A stretch of 26,803 nt of DNA from CAZLFA01 sp964558665 (GCA_964558665.1 CAZLFA010000058.1:1-26803), one strand, 5' to 3'; positions 1 to 8,551 are shown, counted from the stretch's first letter. Translations and numbers: made by a program. Notes: generated by a model not told the origin, from the sequence alone.

Positions 1-398
1 CTTTCTTTAAAGAATTGGCCTATGAAAATTTCACACAAAAAAATTGACAGTACCCAATAACAGTTACACAAGTAGGTCGCTGTACTTCAACCATAATGAT
101 CTTTTCCTTAGTTGAAAACGTAAATAGCTTTTACTGATAATAACAAGGAATTTCAACCACTAAGAATATTAGCAAGAATAGCAGGGTGGAGTTGTTCATA
201 AGATGAGTCAGTAGCAAATGATGCATGCCGCTTCTGAGGAATACGGTTTAAAAGCTAGCGTGACAGCGGTTGGATCATTGTTGCGGACTTCAGGAAGCCT
301 TTGAAAGGTCTAGCATCATGAATATTTTTACCAATGATATGCACGTTACAACCCGAACTGATTAAACTGATCAGATTAAAAGAATCAACGACCGGTCA
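1..398. other. Intergenic, no gene seen
   Basis: AT-rich stretch at the left edge. All six frames are broken by stops and no ribosome-binding site followed by a plausible coding frame was seen. It probably belongs to the 3' flank of whatever lies left of the window or to decayed sequence, as the next 270 bases do. Confidence 0.5.
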
Positions 399-664
399 TT
401 ATCCGGCAGCACGTTCCCAATCCCGCTGAATAAACGCGAGCAGTTCTTTTGATGAACCCGGAAAAAGAACAATGTTTTCAAAATTCGGGGGCATTCCAGC
501 TTCTGCATCAGCAGGCCGTCACTGTCAAACCAGAGCGCTAAAATTGCTCTCAGCAGGCCGTATTTCAGTCCGCGGATTACTCCGTGACCGGTTGCATTCG
601 CGATGATCGCGCCTATCTACGCACACATGACCAGCCAGATCGGATATAGACGTTTGACGTTCAT
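399..664 (-). pseudogene. Decayed small membrane-protein gene
   Basis: Reading leftwards from the ATG at 664 gives a coherent peptide of about 50 residues (start MNVKRLYPIWLVMCA, then a TAG codon, then IGAIIANATGHGVIRGLKYG and a hydrophobic segment ending near ALWFDSDG). A second frame then continues with MPPNFENIVLFPGSSKELLA and ends at a TAA at 399-401. The two halves need one premature stop and one frameshift to be joined, which is the pattern of a dead gene. Both halves look like real protein (hydrophobic segment, then a polar amphipathic tail). I do not recognise the family. It could also be chance; the frame switch was placed by eye. Confidence 0.35.
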
Positions 665-866
665 TGTTCAATAAGCCAAAAGCATGTTTACTGCTTAACT
701 GGTTTCCGATTCAGCACTCACAAAACAAATCCAGGAATCTCATTAAGTGTACTGAAGCAAAAATTGCAAAATCAAAATAGATATAAGTGCTTTCATTGAA
801 GAAAAGCTGTATTGAGCATGTCATCCTTCCATCTGTTTTTATGTCATTAATCAACGTAAAAATGTC

Positions 867-895
867 TTGCATTGATAAATAACATGTGTTATCTA
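867..895 (+). promoter_or_regulatory. Candidate promoter of the TetR-type gene
   Basis: A TTGCAT box (867-872), a 17-base spacer and a TATCTA box (890-895) lie about 50 bases before the regulator gene. Both boxes are imperfect. The -10 box overlaps the right arm of the inverted repeat at 879-892, which is the arrangement expected for autorepression. Confidence 0.35.
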
Positions 896-897
896 AC
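874..897. promoter_or_regulatory. Inverted repeat, likely TetR-type operator
   Basis: The core is ATAACA-TG-TGTTAT (879-892), with perfect 6-base arms around a 2-base centre. Extending outwards, 9 of 11 positions per arm still match. A second, weaker dyad TGTCA-N9-TGACA lies at 901-919. TetR-family regulators typically bind such palindromes next to their own gene. That this regulator binds here is inference from position. Confidence 0.5.
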
Positions 898-946
898 GAT
901 TGTCAGACAACACATGACACGTTTTCTCTTTCATAAGGAGTGAATG

Positions 947-1576
947 ATGCCGCCCAAGGTTACTTTCTCTCAAGATTCTATTGTAAGCGCAGCTTTCGAA
1001 ATCGCTCGAGAGCGAGGATTCGCAGAGTTGAGCGCCCGGATGGTTGCAGACCAGATGAAATCATCGACAGGGCCTGTCTATACTGCCTTTGCTTCCATGG
1101 AGGAACTCAAAACCGCAGTCATCAGGAAAGCTGAGGAACTGCTCAACAGTTACGCCCTGCAGCCCTACACCAAAAGTGTCTTTTTGAGCATGGGGACCGG
1201 CATAGTCCTTTTTGCGCAGGAAAACCCCGTTCTTTTCCGTTCCATGTTCATGGATACCGCAATCGCCGCCGGCATGTTTGAAAATTTGAAGAGGACGGTA
1301 TCCAGCCATCTGGACAAGGATGATCTCGCCTCGCAGTTGTCGAAGGACGATCGTCAGGATGTTGTGCACAAGTTGGCCATTTTTGTTTACGGTTATGCAA
1401 GCCTGATATGTGTCGGCGTCATCCGGGATGTAAATAAAAACACGGTCATCAAAACCATGCTGGAGATGGGCCGGAATGTGATCGACAATGCCCTGGGACA
1501 ACGCAGTCCCAAAGTCGGCGGCAGGACGATCCGGCCGAAAACCACTACCGAAAAACGTCCACAGCGCAGCAAATAG
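947..1576 (+). CDS. TetR/AcrR-family transcriptional regulator
   Basis: Protein of about 209 residues with an N-terminal helix-turn-helix of the TetR type (roughly residues 7-50): SIVSAAFEIARERGFAELSA, then a recognition-helix region ending in GPVYTAFASMEELK. The C-terminal part, which binds the ligand in this family, is helical and ends in a basic tail rich in Arg and Lys. Two ATG codons are adjacent (944 and 947). The AAGGAG at 935-940 is 3 bases from the first and 6 from the second, so 947 is preferred. The gene precedes acyl-CoA synthetase and acyl-CoA dehydrogenase genes on the same strand, so it probably senses an acyl-CoA or fatty acid and controls that unit. The ligand is not deducible. 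A palindrome upstream suggests autoregulation. Confidence 0.85.
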   Translation: MPPKVTFSQDSIVSAAFEIARERGFAELSARMVADQMKSSTGPVYTAFASMEELKTAVIRKAEELLNSYALQPYTKSVFLSMGTGIVLFAQENPVLFRSMFMDTAIAAGMFENLKRTVSSHLDKDDLASQLSKDDRQDVVHKLAIFVYGYASLICVGVIRDVNKNTVIKTMLEMGRNVIDNALGQRSPKVGGRTIRPKTTTEKRPQRSK

Positions 1577-1626
1577 GAATCTTATCGCGGATGATCAAAA
1601 AATACCGGCAACTGACCCGGTGTGGA

Positions 1627-1655
1627 TTGAGGAAGCATGGAACTGGCATTAATAT
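1627..1655 (+). promoter_or_regulatory. Weak candidate promoter before the acyl-CoA synthetase
   Basis: TTGAGG (1627-1632), a 17-base spacer and TAATAT (1650-1655) lie in the 200-base gap between the regulator and the synthetase. Each box matches four of six consensus bases. The gap is long for simple read-through, so an internal promoter is plausible. The palindrome seen before the TetR gene is not repeated here. Confidence 0.25.
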
Positions 1656-1776
1656 GCATGAGCGGGTTCCGCAGCATGGGTGAATGAAAGAATTATAAAC
1701 ACCGGAATAAACACGACCGTGACTTTGAGAAATGGTTGGATAGAACTCAAATCTGCACGAGGAAGGAAAAATTATT

Positions 1777-3576
1777 ATGGCTGATTCATATGAACTGACG
1801 AAGCCGAGCAATTTGGTGGAGATGTTTGAAAACAGTGTGAATAAGTATGCAGATCGAACCTGTCTCGGAACGAAGAACAGTCAGGGGGAATACGAATGGG
1901 TGACATACCGTGAGATGGGCCGGAGAATCGACAACCTGCGGGGCGGGTTGGCCGCTGTCGGCATCAAGCGGGGTGATGCTGTCGGTATTATAAGCAATAA
2001 CAGCGTCGATTGGGCCGTCGGCCATTTTGCCACAGCCGGCATTGGGGCTTTCTATGTTCCCATGTACGAGGCGGAGTTGGCCCATGTATGGGAATATATC
2101 ATCAAGGACAGCGCCGCGAAGATACTTTTTGTCTCGAAGCCTGAAATATTTGAAGCAGTGAAAGATTTTCCAAAGCGAATCCCCACATTGAAACAGATCT
2201 TCCTGCTGCAGGGAAACGGAAAAGATACAATGTCGGAATTGGAACGGATCGGGCAGGAAAAACCGGTTAAGTCCATTTATCCTGAACCGGAAGAAGTGGC
2301 CGTTCTGGTGTACACATCCGGCACGACGGGGGATCCTAAGGGCGTCCTGCTGACACACGCCAACTGGACCAGCAACCACCATGCCCGTGCCGTCGCCTAT
2401 CCTGAATTTTGTCCGGAAGACAGGACGGTATCGCTTCTGCCGTGGGCACATTGCTATGGTCTGGGTGAACTGCACACATTTACCGCTGTGGGCGGATCTC
2501 TGGGGTTTCTGCAAAGTACTCAAACCATCGTCGAGGATATGGCGAAAATTAAACCTACTTTCCTCATCGCCGTCCCGCGGGTCTTCAACAAGGTTTACGA
2601 CACCATAGTCACGAAGGTCAACGATGCCGGCGGTTTCAAGAAGACCCTTTTCGATGCCGGCGTCAGGGCGGCAAAGGAAAGGCGGCAGCTTGCCGAGCAG
2701 GGCGAGTCCAGCTTTAAGGCGGATCTCACGTTTAACATCATCAACAAGTTGGTTTTCCAAAAGGTGCGTGATCTTTTTGGCGGCCGGCTGAGGGGCGCCG
2801 TAACTGGCAGCGCAGCAATGAATCCTGAAATCTCCAAGTTCTTCTTCGATATCGGAATTCCCCTCTACGATGTCTACGGTATGACTGAAACGTCGCCGGG
2901 CATAACCGCCAATTGTCCTTCCAGCTATCGGATCGGCAGCGTGGGCAAAGCCATGGACAAGGTGCGCGTTGTCATCGACAAGTCCATCGTAGGGCCGGAC
3001 GCGCAGGACGGGGAAATCATTGTCTACGGCCCCAATGTAATGAAAGGTTACCACAATAAGCCGGAAGCGACGCAAGAGATTATAACACCGGACGGCGGTG
3101 TCAGAACGGGCGATCGGGGGCGTATCGACAAGGATGGATTTCTTTGGATTACCGGTCGTATAAAGGAGCAGTTCAAACTGGAAAACGGCAAGTATGTTTT
3201 CCCCGCGGCACTCGAAGAGGATATCTGCCTCAACCATTATGTCCAAAGCGCCATGATACATGGCGCCGGCCGGGAATACACAGTCTGCATCATCGTTCCG
3301 GACTTCTTTGCCCTGGAAAGATATGCGGAAAAGAACAACCTGCCCATGGATATGAAAGTTCTGATTGCCCGCGATGATATTCGCGAGATGATTTCAAAAG
3401 GGATTGTAGACAGCCTGAAGAACAAATACGGCAGCTATGAGATCCCCAGAAAATTCCTCTTCCTGGAGAATCCGTTTACTCTGGAAAACGGGATGATTAC
3501 CCAGACCTTGAAGCTTAAGCGACGGGTCATCATCGAAAAATACGGCGGCATGATCGAAGATCTCTATAAAAACTGA
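1777..3576 (+). CDS. Long-chain acyl-CoA synthetase (AMP-forming)
   Basis: Protein of 599 residues, full length for the ANL (acyl-adenylate-forming) family. It activates a carboxylic acid to acyl-AMP and then to the CoA thioester. Motifs in order: P-loop-like TSGTTGDPKG (about 180-189); VPRVF (about 267-271); YGMTETSPG (about 367-375), which binds AMP; TGDRGRIDKDGFLWITGR (about 444-461), holding the ribose-binding Asp and hinge Arg; and a C-terminal TQTLKLKR (about 575-582), where the adenylation Lys normally lies. Overall it is closest in style to long-chain fatty-acyl-CoA ligases, but chain length and possible aromatic or cyclic substrates cannot be read. AGGAAGG upstream of the ATG supports the start. 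The acyl-CoA dehydrogenase gene follows after 96 bases, so the pair likely performs activation and first oxidation of one substrate class. Confidence 0.92.
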   Translation: MADSYELTKPSNLVEMFENSVNKYADRTCLGTKNSQGEYEWVTYREMGRRIDNLRGGLAAVGIKRGDAVGIISNNSVDWAVGHFATAGIGAFYVPMYEAELAHVWEYIIKDSAAKILFVSKPEIFEAVKDFPKRIPTLKQIFLLQGNGKDTMSELERIGQEKPVKSIYPEPEEVAVLVYTSGTTGDPKGVLLTHANWTSNHHARAVAYPEFCPEDRTVSLLPWAHCYGLGELHTFTAVGGSLGFLQSTQTIVEDMAKIKPTFLIAVPRVFNKVYDTIVTKVNDAGGFKKTLFDAGVRAAKERRQLAEQGESSFKADLTFNIINKLVFQKVRDLFGGRLRGAVTGSAAMNPEISKFFFDIGIPLYDVYGMTETSPGITANCPSSYRIGSVGKAMDKVRVVIDKSIVGPDAQDGEIIVYGPNVMKGYHNKPEATQEIITPDGGVRTGDRGRIDKDGFLWITGRIKEQFKLENGKYVFPAALEEDICLNHYVQSAMIHGAGREYTVCIIVPDFFALERYAEKNNLPMDMKVLIARDDIREMISKGIVDSLKNKYGSYEIPRKFLFLENPFTLENGMITQTLKLKRRVIIEKYGGMIEDLYKN

Positions 3577-3672
3577 GCCATCAAGGGCTATATGCTTGTT
3601 GGGCATCTCGGCTTTTTTCATAGTCAAGGATAGTCAACACAAGAACAACATATTGCGAAAGGAGAAAGTGCA

Positions 3673-5388
3673 ATGAATTTTTTGATACAGCCAAAAAAAT
3701 ACAAGAGCCTCATGGCAGATGAAGGATCAAGGGCAATCATGGACAAGACCATCAAGTTCTTTGAAGCCATGGGAAAAACCAGACTCACAGAGGACTTCAA
3801 CAAGAAGGTGTGGTATCGTGAATTTATCGACTTCCTTGGCAAGGAACAGATCTTCGCCAAGCTGCTCACGCCAAAAGAATACGCCGACGGAGATCCGGAT
3901 TGCCGCTGGGACACGGCACGTAACAGCGAATACAGCGAACTGCTCGCTTTTTACGGGCTCGGTTACTGGTACTGTTTTCAGGTGACAATCCTGGGCCTGG
4001 GCCCCATCTGGATGAGCGCCAACGAGACGGCAAAAAAGAAGGCAGCAAAACTCCTCAAGCAGGGTGCCATCTTTGCCTTCGGTCTTTCGGAGCGAACCCA
4101 CGGCGCCGATATCTATTCCTGCGAGACGACCCTGACGCCTGATGGCGATGGCAAATGGAAAGCCAACGGCGAAAAATATTATATCGGCAACGGCAATGAG
4201 GCGGAAATGGTATCGACCATGGGTAAAATAAAGGACGGCACGGAGGATTACACCTTCTTCGTCACCAACTACCGTAACAAGGCCTATGAGTTGAAGAAGA
4301 ACGTCATATCCCATCAGGAATATGTTTCCAACTTTGCCCTTCACGACTATCCCATAACGGAAGATGACATCCTGTCGCGCGGGAGCCATGCTTGGGATTC
4401 GGCTCTCAACACCGTCAATATAGGAAAATTCAATATCGGCCCTGCTTCGATCGGCGTTGCCGAACACTGCTTCTATGAATCGATCACCCATGCAGCCAAC
4501 AGAATTCTTTATGGTTTCAAGGTTACCGACATGCCGCATGTCAGGAAGAACTTTATGGACGCCTGGCTGCGCCTGGTGGGGATGAAGCTGTATCAGCGGC
4601 GGGCAACCGACTACTTCCGGAACGCGTCCGACAAGGACCGCCGTTACCTGCTTTATAACCCGACAAGCAAGATGAAGGTAACCCTGCAGGCCGAGGAGGT
4701 TATCAACCTGCTCTGGGATATCATCGCGGCCAAGGGTTTCGAAAAGGACACATACTTCTCTATGGCGTCAAGCGACATAAGGGGACCTTCAAAACTGGAG
4801 GGCACGGTTCACGTGAACATTCAGCTTATACGCAAGTTCATGAACAACTACTTTTTCAAGCCTGCCGGGTACGACAGAGTCGCCCCGGATTTTTCAGCGA
4901 AGGACGACCTCTTCCTGTTCAACCAGGGACCGACAAAGGGCCTTGGTTCCGTTCAGTTCCATGATTTTGCTTCCACCTTTGATGCTTTCAGGGATCTGCC
5001 GAACGTGGCCGTCTTTATAAAACAGATCGCCATTTTCAGGGAGCTTCTGGAAAAGGCAGGCCCGGACAAGCTCCAGGACATGGACCCCTCATTCTCACTG
5101 CCTCTGGGCGAGATGTTCTCCATCGTGGTATACGGTCAGCTTATCCTTGAACAGGCGGGCATCGATAATGTGGACAGAGACATCATCAACCAGATATTCG
5201 ATTTCATGGTGCGCGACTTCACGAAGTTTGCCCTCCAGATCTACGGCATGCACAACGCAAAGGACGAGCAGCGCGCATTCTGCAAGGAGATCATGCTGAT
5301 CAAATCCGTCGGCGACGACGCACAGTATAACAGGATCTGGGAAAAATATGTGTTCGCTTTGAATGGCGAATACCAGATGAACGACTGA
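3673..5388 (+). CDS. Acyl-CoA dehydrogenase family protein (large)
   Basis: Protein of 571 residues, preceded by AAAGGAGAAAG at good spacing. The flavoprotein core is recognised by FGLSERTHGADIYS (about 136-149), the counterpart of the family's A-T-E-P-G-A-G-S-D segment, followed by a beta-domain strand with YYIGNGNEA (about 169-177), and by KLEGTVHVN (about 374-382), like the RLEGT segment of the C-terminal helical domain. Usual acyl-CoA dehydrogenases have about 380 residues. Here about 170 extra C-terminal residues follow (helical, from HDFASTFDAFRD on), as in the larger acyl-CoA oxidase-like branches. I could not assign the catalytic glutamate with confidence. It presumably introduces an alpha,beta double bond into the CoA thioester made by the upstream synthetase. 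No electron-transfer flavoprotein genes are in the window. Confidence 0.85.
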   Translation: MNFLIQPKKYKSLMADEGSRAIMDKTIKFFEAMGKTRLTEDFNKKVWYREFIDFLGKEQIFAKLLTPKEYADGDPDCRWDTARNSEYSELLAFYGLGYWYCFQVTILGLGPIWMSANETAKKKAAKLLKQGAIFAFGLSERTHGADIYSCETTLTPDGDGKWKANGEKYYIGNGNEAEMVSTMGKIKDGTEDYTFFVTNYRNKAYELKKNVISHQEYVSNFALHDYPITEDDILSRGSHAWDSALNTVNIGKFNIGPASIGVAEHCFYESITHAANRILYGFKVTDMPHVRKNFMDAWLRLVGMKLYQRRATDYFRNASDKDRRYLLYNPTSKMKVTLQAEEVINLLWDIIAAKGFEKDTYFSMASSDIRGPSKLEGTVHVNIQLIRKFMNNYFFKPAGYDRVAPDFSAKDDLFLFNQGPTKGLGSVQFHDFASTFDAFRDLPNVAVFIKQIAIFRELLEKAGPDKLQDMDPSFSLPLGEMFSIVVYGQLILEQAGIDNVDRDIINQIFDFMVRDFTKFALQIYGMHNAKDEQRAFCKEIMLIKSVGDDAQYNRIWEKYVFALNGEYQMND

Positions 5389-5417
5389 CAGGTAAGCAGT
5401 TCGCGGGTGTATTCAAA

Positions 5418-5454
5418 AAGGCTGTCCGTCTTTCAAAGACGGGCAGCCTTTTTT
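5418..5454 (+). terminator. Rho-independent terminator after the acyl-CoA dehydrogenase
   Basis: AAGGCTGTCCGTCTTT is followed after one base by its near-perfect complement AAAGACGGGCAGCCTT, with one mismatch in the stem and a small effective loop, and then TTTT. An A run precedes the stem, so on the minus strand it also ends in T residues. It may therefore serve the convergent PAS gene too, although that gene ends about 280 bases away. Confidence 0.9.
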
Positions 5455-5570
5455 GTACCCCGGAATTAATCACTTCCGACCTGTAATTGACTTTACAGAC
5501 ACTTTTAAAAGAAGTCCTGATCACTATTTTTTTTGAAGTCAATGAAGGCCGGTGATGTCTCTAGCCTGCG

Positions 5571-5630
5571 GCTTTCATTCGGAACTGTTCAGGTGATACG
5601 GAAGAAAATTTATACAGCGCCGGTTACGTA
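5571..5630. repeat. Dispersed 60-base repeat, copy A
   Basis: From GCTTTCATTCGGAACTGTTC to CCGGTTACGTA. It matches copy B at 23376-23436 with seven substitutions, all transitions, and one single-base indel. Flanking bases do not match. It lies between the end of the acyl-CoA dehydrogenase gene and the convergent PAS gene. No function is recognised. The rest of the 5389-5736 gap holds only the terminator. Confidence 0.7.
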
Positions 5631-5736
5631 ACAAGTCCTTAGAAATGCGAATCTTGTAAAACAATGAATACGGTTTGAATGTGGCATCCGAAGCCATTTA
5701 TTTCCTATTCAGTTCGTGCTTGGCTAAAAACTTCCT

Positions 5737-7854
5737 TTATTTCTTTTCAAATAACTCTGGGTACAGTTTTTTTGCGCACTCCGGACAAATACCGTGACTG
5801 AATTCAGCTTGAGAGCGATCTCTAATGTAAGTTTCTATCTGTTCCCAGTAACCTTCGTCATTGCGTATCTTTTTACAGGATGCGCAGATGGGCAATAGTC
5901 CACTCAATGTCCTTATCTTGGAAAGCGCTTGCCTGAGTTCAATGATAACCTTGTCTCTTTCCTCCTCAACCTGCTTGCGTTTTGTAATATCGGTAAGGAA
6001 CAAAGTGAGTCCTATGGCTTTTCCGTTTCTGTCAATTATCGGGCTGTAAATGTCTTCATAGAATCTTCGCTCCAGGGCTGCGTCTCCATACTCTTCAATC
6101 AGCGTAAAGGATTCACCCGCCAGAGCACGGTCGAAGTTGTTTTTTGCCTTAATGCAATCTGCAGGGTTCCTGATGTATTCTAGCATGCTTACCCCTGAGG
6201 CGATATCCACCCCCCATATCCGCTTCATAGTATAAGCGTGATTCTCGTTAAAAGCAATATAACGGTACCGTTCATCAAGAGCAAAAATAACAACATCCTT
6301 GGAGCTTTCAACCACACTCTTCAGGAGGGCATATGAATGCTGTAACGATTCCTCCGCCCGCTTGCGCTCGGTGATGTCACGAGCAATATGGATACTGCCT
6401 ACGAGATTTCCTTTTTGATTGTGAAGAGGAGAAACGCTTACGATACAAGTGCCACCTAATCGATCTTCCTGAACCTCTACAGTATGTTCGCGCCCGTCCT
6501 CCAGCAGTTGCTTATGCGGGCAAAAATCCGGCGGTTCTGTCATCCCATGGATTGCATTATAGCAAATTTTCCCCACACACTCCTCAGGTGTTAGGCCCAA
6601 TCGGTTTGACATGGCCCTATTCACGCGTATAATACGATACTCCGTATCGAGCATGGCAATGAGGTCGGGTACAGCATCGAATGTTCTTTCCCAGTCTTGC
6701 TTAGCTTTGATAACTGCTTCCTCAATCCGTTTGCGTTCGGTAACATCATCATAAACAGCTACAATTTCTCCAGATGGTAATTTATATACGTAGTTCTCAC
6801 GCCAGCCTTCTATTCTGTCGTCTTTGTATAAAGATAACGGATATTCTTCCGGGACTCCAGTCTGCCACACCCTCCGAAACACATCCAGCAGGCCAAATTC
6901 CTTTACCCCGGGGAATACCTCCGTTACTCTTTTGCCAATAACGGCATCGAAGCCGATATTTTCTATCTTTTCTCCGGCCTTGTTGAAATCAACAAACTCA
7001 AAATCCTTTCCATCATCAACCGCCCTATATACGGCTACACCACTGCTCATCCTGCTGAACAGTTCCCGAAACCGGTGTTCACTCTCCTTCAATGCCTCCT
7101 CTGCCCGCTTGCGCTCGCTAAGATGAGTCTGTATCTGTTTTTTACCAAGGTAAATCCCCGCCAACCCAACTATCCATATCAGGACATAACCGAAGAAATA
7201 GGTAAAATGATGTGTCTGAATAGCTTCGCGGAAGGGACTCCATTTAATGGAAACGCTTATGCCACCCCGGATATCACCTGCTTTGTAGCCTTGTGCTCCA
7301 TGACACTTCAAACACCCTGAATCAGTGACCAACGGACGCATGAAGCGAAAGTAGGTCTCATCGCCAATTGTAGCAACAGAGTACACCTCTTCTCGGCCTT
7401 TTTCAAAAGCCAGCAAAGCATTTCTCTCCCAATCATCAGGAGCATTTTCGGGCTTGATGGGCTTCAGACTTGTAATATGACCTCGTATGCCGCGGGCTTG
7501 TTCTCCAATTTCATGAACCTGACGAGTCATATAAGCTGGATTAACCAAGGTTAATCTCTTGCCGGAAGGGGTTCTGATGTCCCGTTCCGGAATATCGGCA
7601 AGATAAGGGTTGGGGGGCGTAGCGGGTGTAATCGGGACATACACTCCGCCGTGCATGGTTGCCCAACGCCGATAAGCTATATCTTTCATGTAACTTTCTA
7701 AGGCTGCGGAGCGGGCAACTTCCATTGTCTCGGGATACAGGCGGCTGTAATTCCAAGAAAATAATACGAGAATCAGAGCGGACCAGAAGATGCATGCCCC
7801 TAGGAAAATAACGATTAGTCTCAAAGGTGATACTTTCATATCAAACAGTTTCAT
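5737..7854 (-). CDS. Membrane PAS protein with c-heme sensor domain (DUF3365/Tll0287-like), no kinase
   Basis: Protein of 705 residues. A membrane helix (about 11-33) is followed by a periplasmic region with the heme-attachment motif CLKCH (181-185) inside GCLKCHGAQGYKAGDIRGGI, as in DUF3365 (Tll0287-like) sensor domains, then a second membrane helix (about 218-236). In the cytoplasm there are three PAS modules (about 262-375, 388-497 and 508-626), each followed by the D-[IV]-T-[EK]-R-K linker. The last 50 residues carry ICASCKK (656-662) and HGICPECAKKLYPE (687-700), a pair of CxxC motifs that recurs at the C-terminus of PAS proteins and could bind metal. There is no HisKA, HATPase, GGDEF, EAL or methyl-accepting output domain. 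It probably senses redox state or a small ligand and signals by protein contact. No clear ribosome-binding site precedes the ATG; ATG codon 6 is an alternative start. Confidence 0.85.
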   Translation of the reverse strand: MKLFDMKVSPLRLIVIFLGACIFWSALILVLFSWNYSRLYPETMEVARSAALESYMKDIAYRRWATMHGGVYVPITPATPPNPYLADIPERDIRTPSGKRLTLVNPAYMTRQVHEIGEQARGIRGHITSLKPIKPENAPDDWERNALLAFEKGREEVYSVATIGDETYFRFMRPLVTDSGCLKCHGAQGYKAGDIRGGISVSIKWSPFREAIQTHHFTYFFGYVLIWIVGLAGIYLGKKQIQTHLSERKRAEEALKESEHRFRELFSRMSSGVAVYRAVDDGKDFEFVDFNKAGEKIENIGFDAVIGKRVTEVFPGVKEFGLLDVFRRVWQTGVPEEYPLSLYKDDRIEGWRENYVYKLPSGEIVAVYDDVTERKRIEEAVIKAKQDWERTFDAVPDLIAMLDTEYRIIRVNRAMSNRLGLTPEECVGKICYNAIHGMTEPPDFCPHKQLLEDGREHTVEVQEDRLGGTCIVSVSPLHNQKGNLVGSIHIARDITERKRAEESLQHSYALLKSVVESSKDVVIFALDERYRYIAFNENHAYTMKRIWGVDIASGVSMLEYIRNPADCIKAKNNFDRALAGESFTLIEEYGDAALERRFYEDIYSPIIDRNGKAIGLTLFLTDITKRKQVEEERDKVIIELRQALSKIRTLSGLLPICASCKKIRNDEGYWEQIETYIRDRSQAEFSHGICPECAKKLYPELFEKK

Positions 7855-8038
7855 ATACAGGAAGTTACAGCCGGCAGGAACCTACTCATCTACTTGAACG
7901 TTGGCTTGCGCAGTATTATTGGAGATGGCTTCAATAATTTCTGCCCATACTCCTTAGTTCCACCTGCTCCGCTGATTTTGTTCCGCTGTTTCTTATTCTG
8001 AGAGCCATCATTAAAGCTTTCCGTATCTTCTTTTATCT

Positions 8039-8551
8039 TTAGTCTTTACCGGAACGCTCTTTAACTTGAGATTGTTTTAATATCTCCTTTAGCAGAACCA
8101 TGGCCCGACGTGCGCGTTCGGGTTCTTTCTTTCCATAATAGCCCAGAATCTTTTCCCCTATTTCTGTTGCCTTAAAGGGTTTTACAATGTACCCTTCAAT
8201 ACCCAGTTTCATACAGGATAGTATATCCTCCTTGCCGGATAGCGCTGTTGCCATCACGATAGTTGTCTCTTTGTCATTGATATCTGTTCTAATTTTCTTT
8301 AATACCAGATACCCGGTCATTTCCGGAAGATAAATGTCAAGAATAATAATGGCAGGATGCCATTCTTCATAGACCAGGAGCGCTTCTTTCCCGGAAACGA
8401 CCATTTTTTTGTCAAATAGTTGACCGAAGAGTCCTTTGTCATACAGCAGTTTTGTAGTTCGGTCATCTTCAACAACAAGTATCTTGATCTTTTCTTCGCT
8501 CGCTGAACTCTGTGATTCGGGCGACAACGTTACCTCGTCTTCCGGTACCAT
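8039..8551 (-). CDS. Single-domain response regulator (REC)
   Basis: Protein of 170 residues consisting of one receiver domain with a polar N-terminal lead (about 20 residues) and a basic helical tail. Landmarks: acidic pair D29/D30 in LVVEDD, phosphoacceptor D72 in IIILDIYLP, T102 in the ATALS switch segment, and K124 in VKPF. No DNA-binding or enzymatic output is attached, so it is likely a phosphorelay intermediate or a protein-interaction regulator. It lies 89 bases downstream of the hybrid kinase on the same strand and is the obvious candidate partner of that kinase's HPT domain. The only SD-like AGGAG is about 14 bases upstream of the ATG; an in-frame TAA just before prevents an earlier start. 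Confidence 0.88.
   Translation of the reverse strand: MVPEDEVTLSPESQSSASEEKIKILVVEDDRTTKLLYDKGLFGQLFDKKMVVSGKEALLVYEEWHPAIIILDIYLPEMTGYLVLKKIRTDINDKETTIVMATALSGKEDILSCMKLGIEGYIVKPFKATEIGEKILGYYGKKEPERARRAMVLLKEILKQSQVKERSGKD

Noticed and set aside
1786..3261. Long open frame of 491 codons on the minus strand
   Set aside because: It lies wholly antisense to the acyl-CoA synthetase gene, shows no motif or ribosome-binding site, and is a codon-bias shadow.
3727..4539. Open frame of 270 codons on the minus strand
   Set aside because: Antisense to the acyl-CoA dehydrogenase core; no recognisable protein features.
5571..5630. Dispersed repeat as a coding remnant (frame LSFGTVQVIRKKIYTAPVT)
   Set aside because: The substitutions between the two copies are not biased to synonymous positions and copy A ends in a stop, so coding is not supported.
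7855..8038. Protein-like fragment between the REC and PAS genes (minus strand, ends AEIIEAISNNTAQANVQVDE)
   Set aside because: Only short pieces in different frames are open and none has a start with an SD; too little to call a pseudogene.
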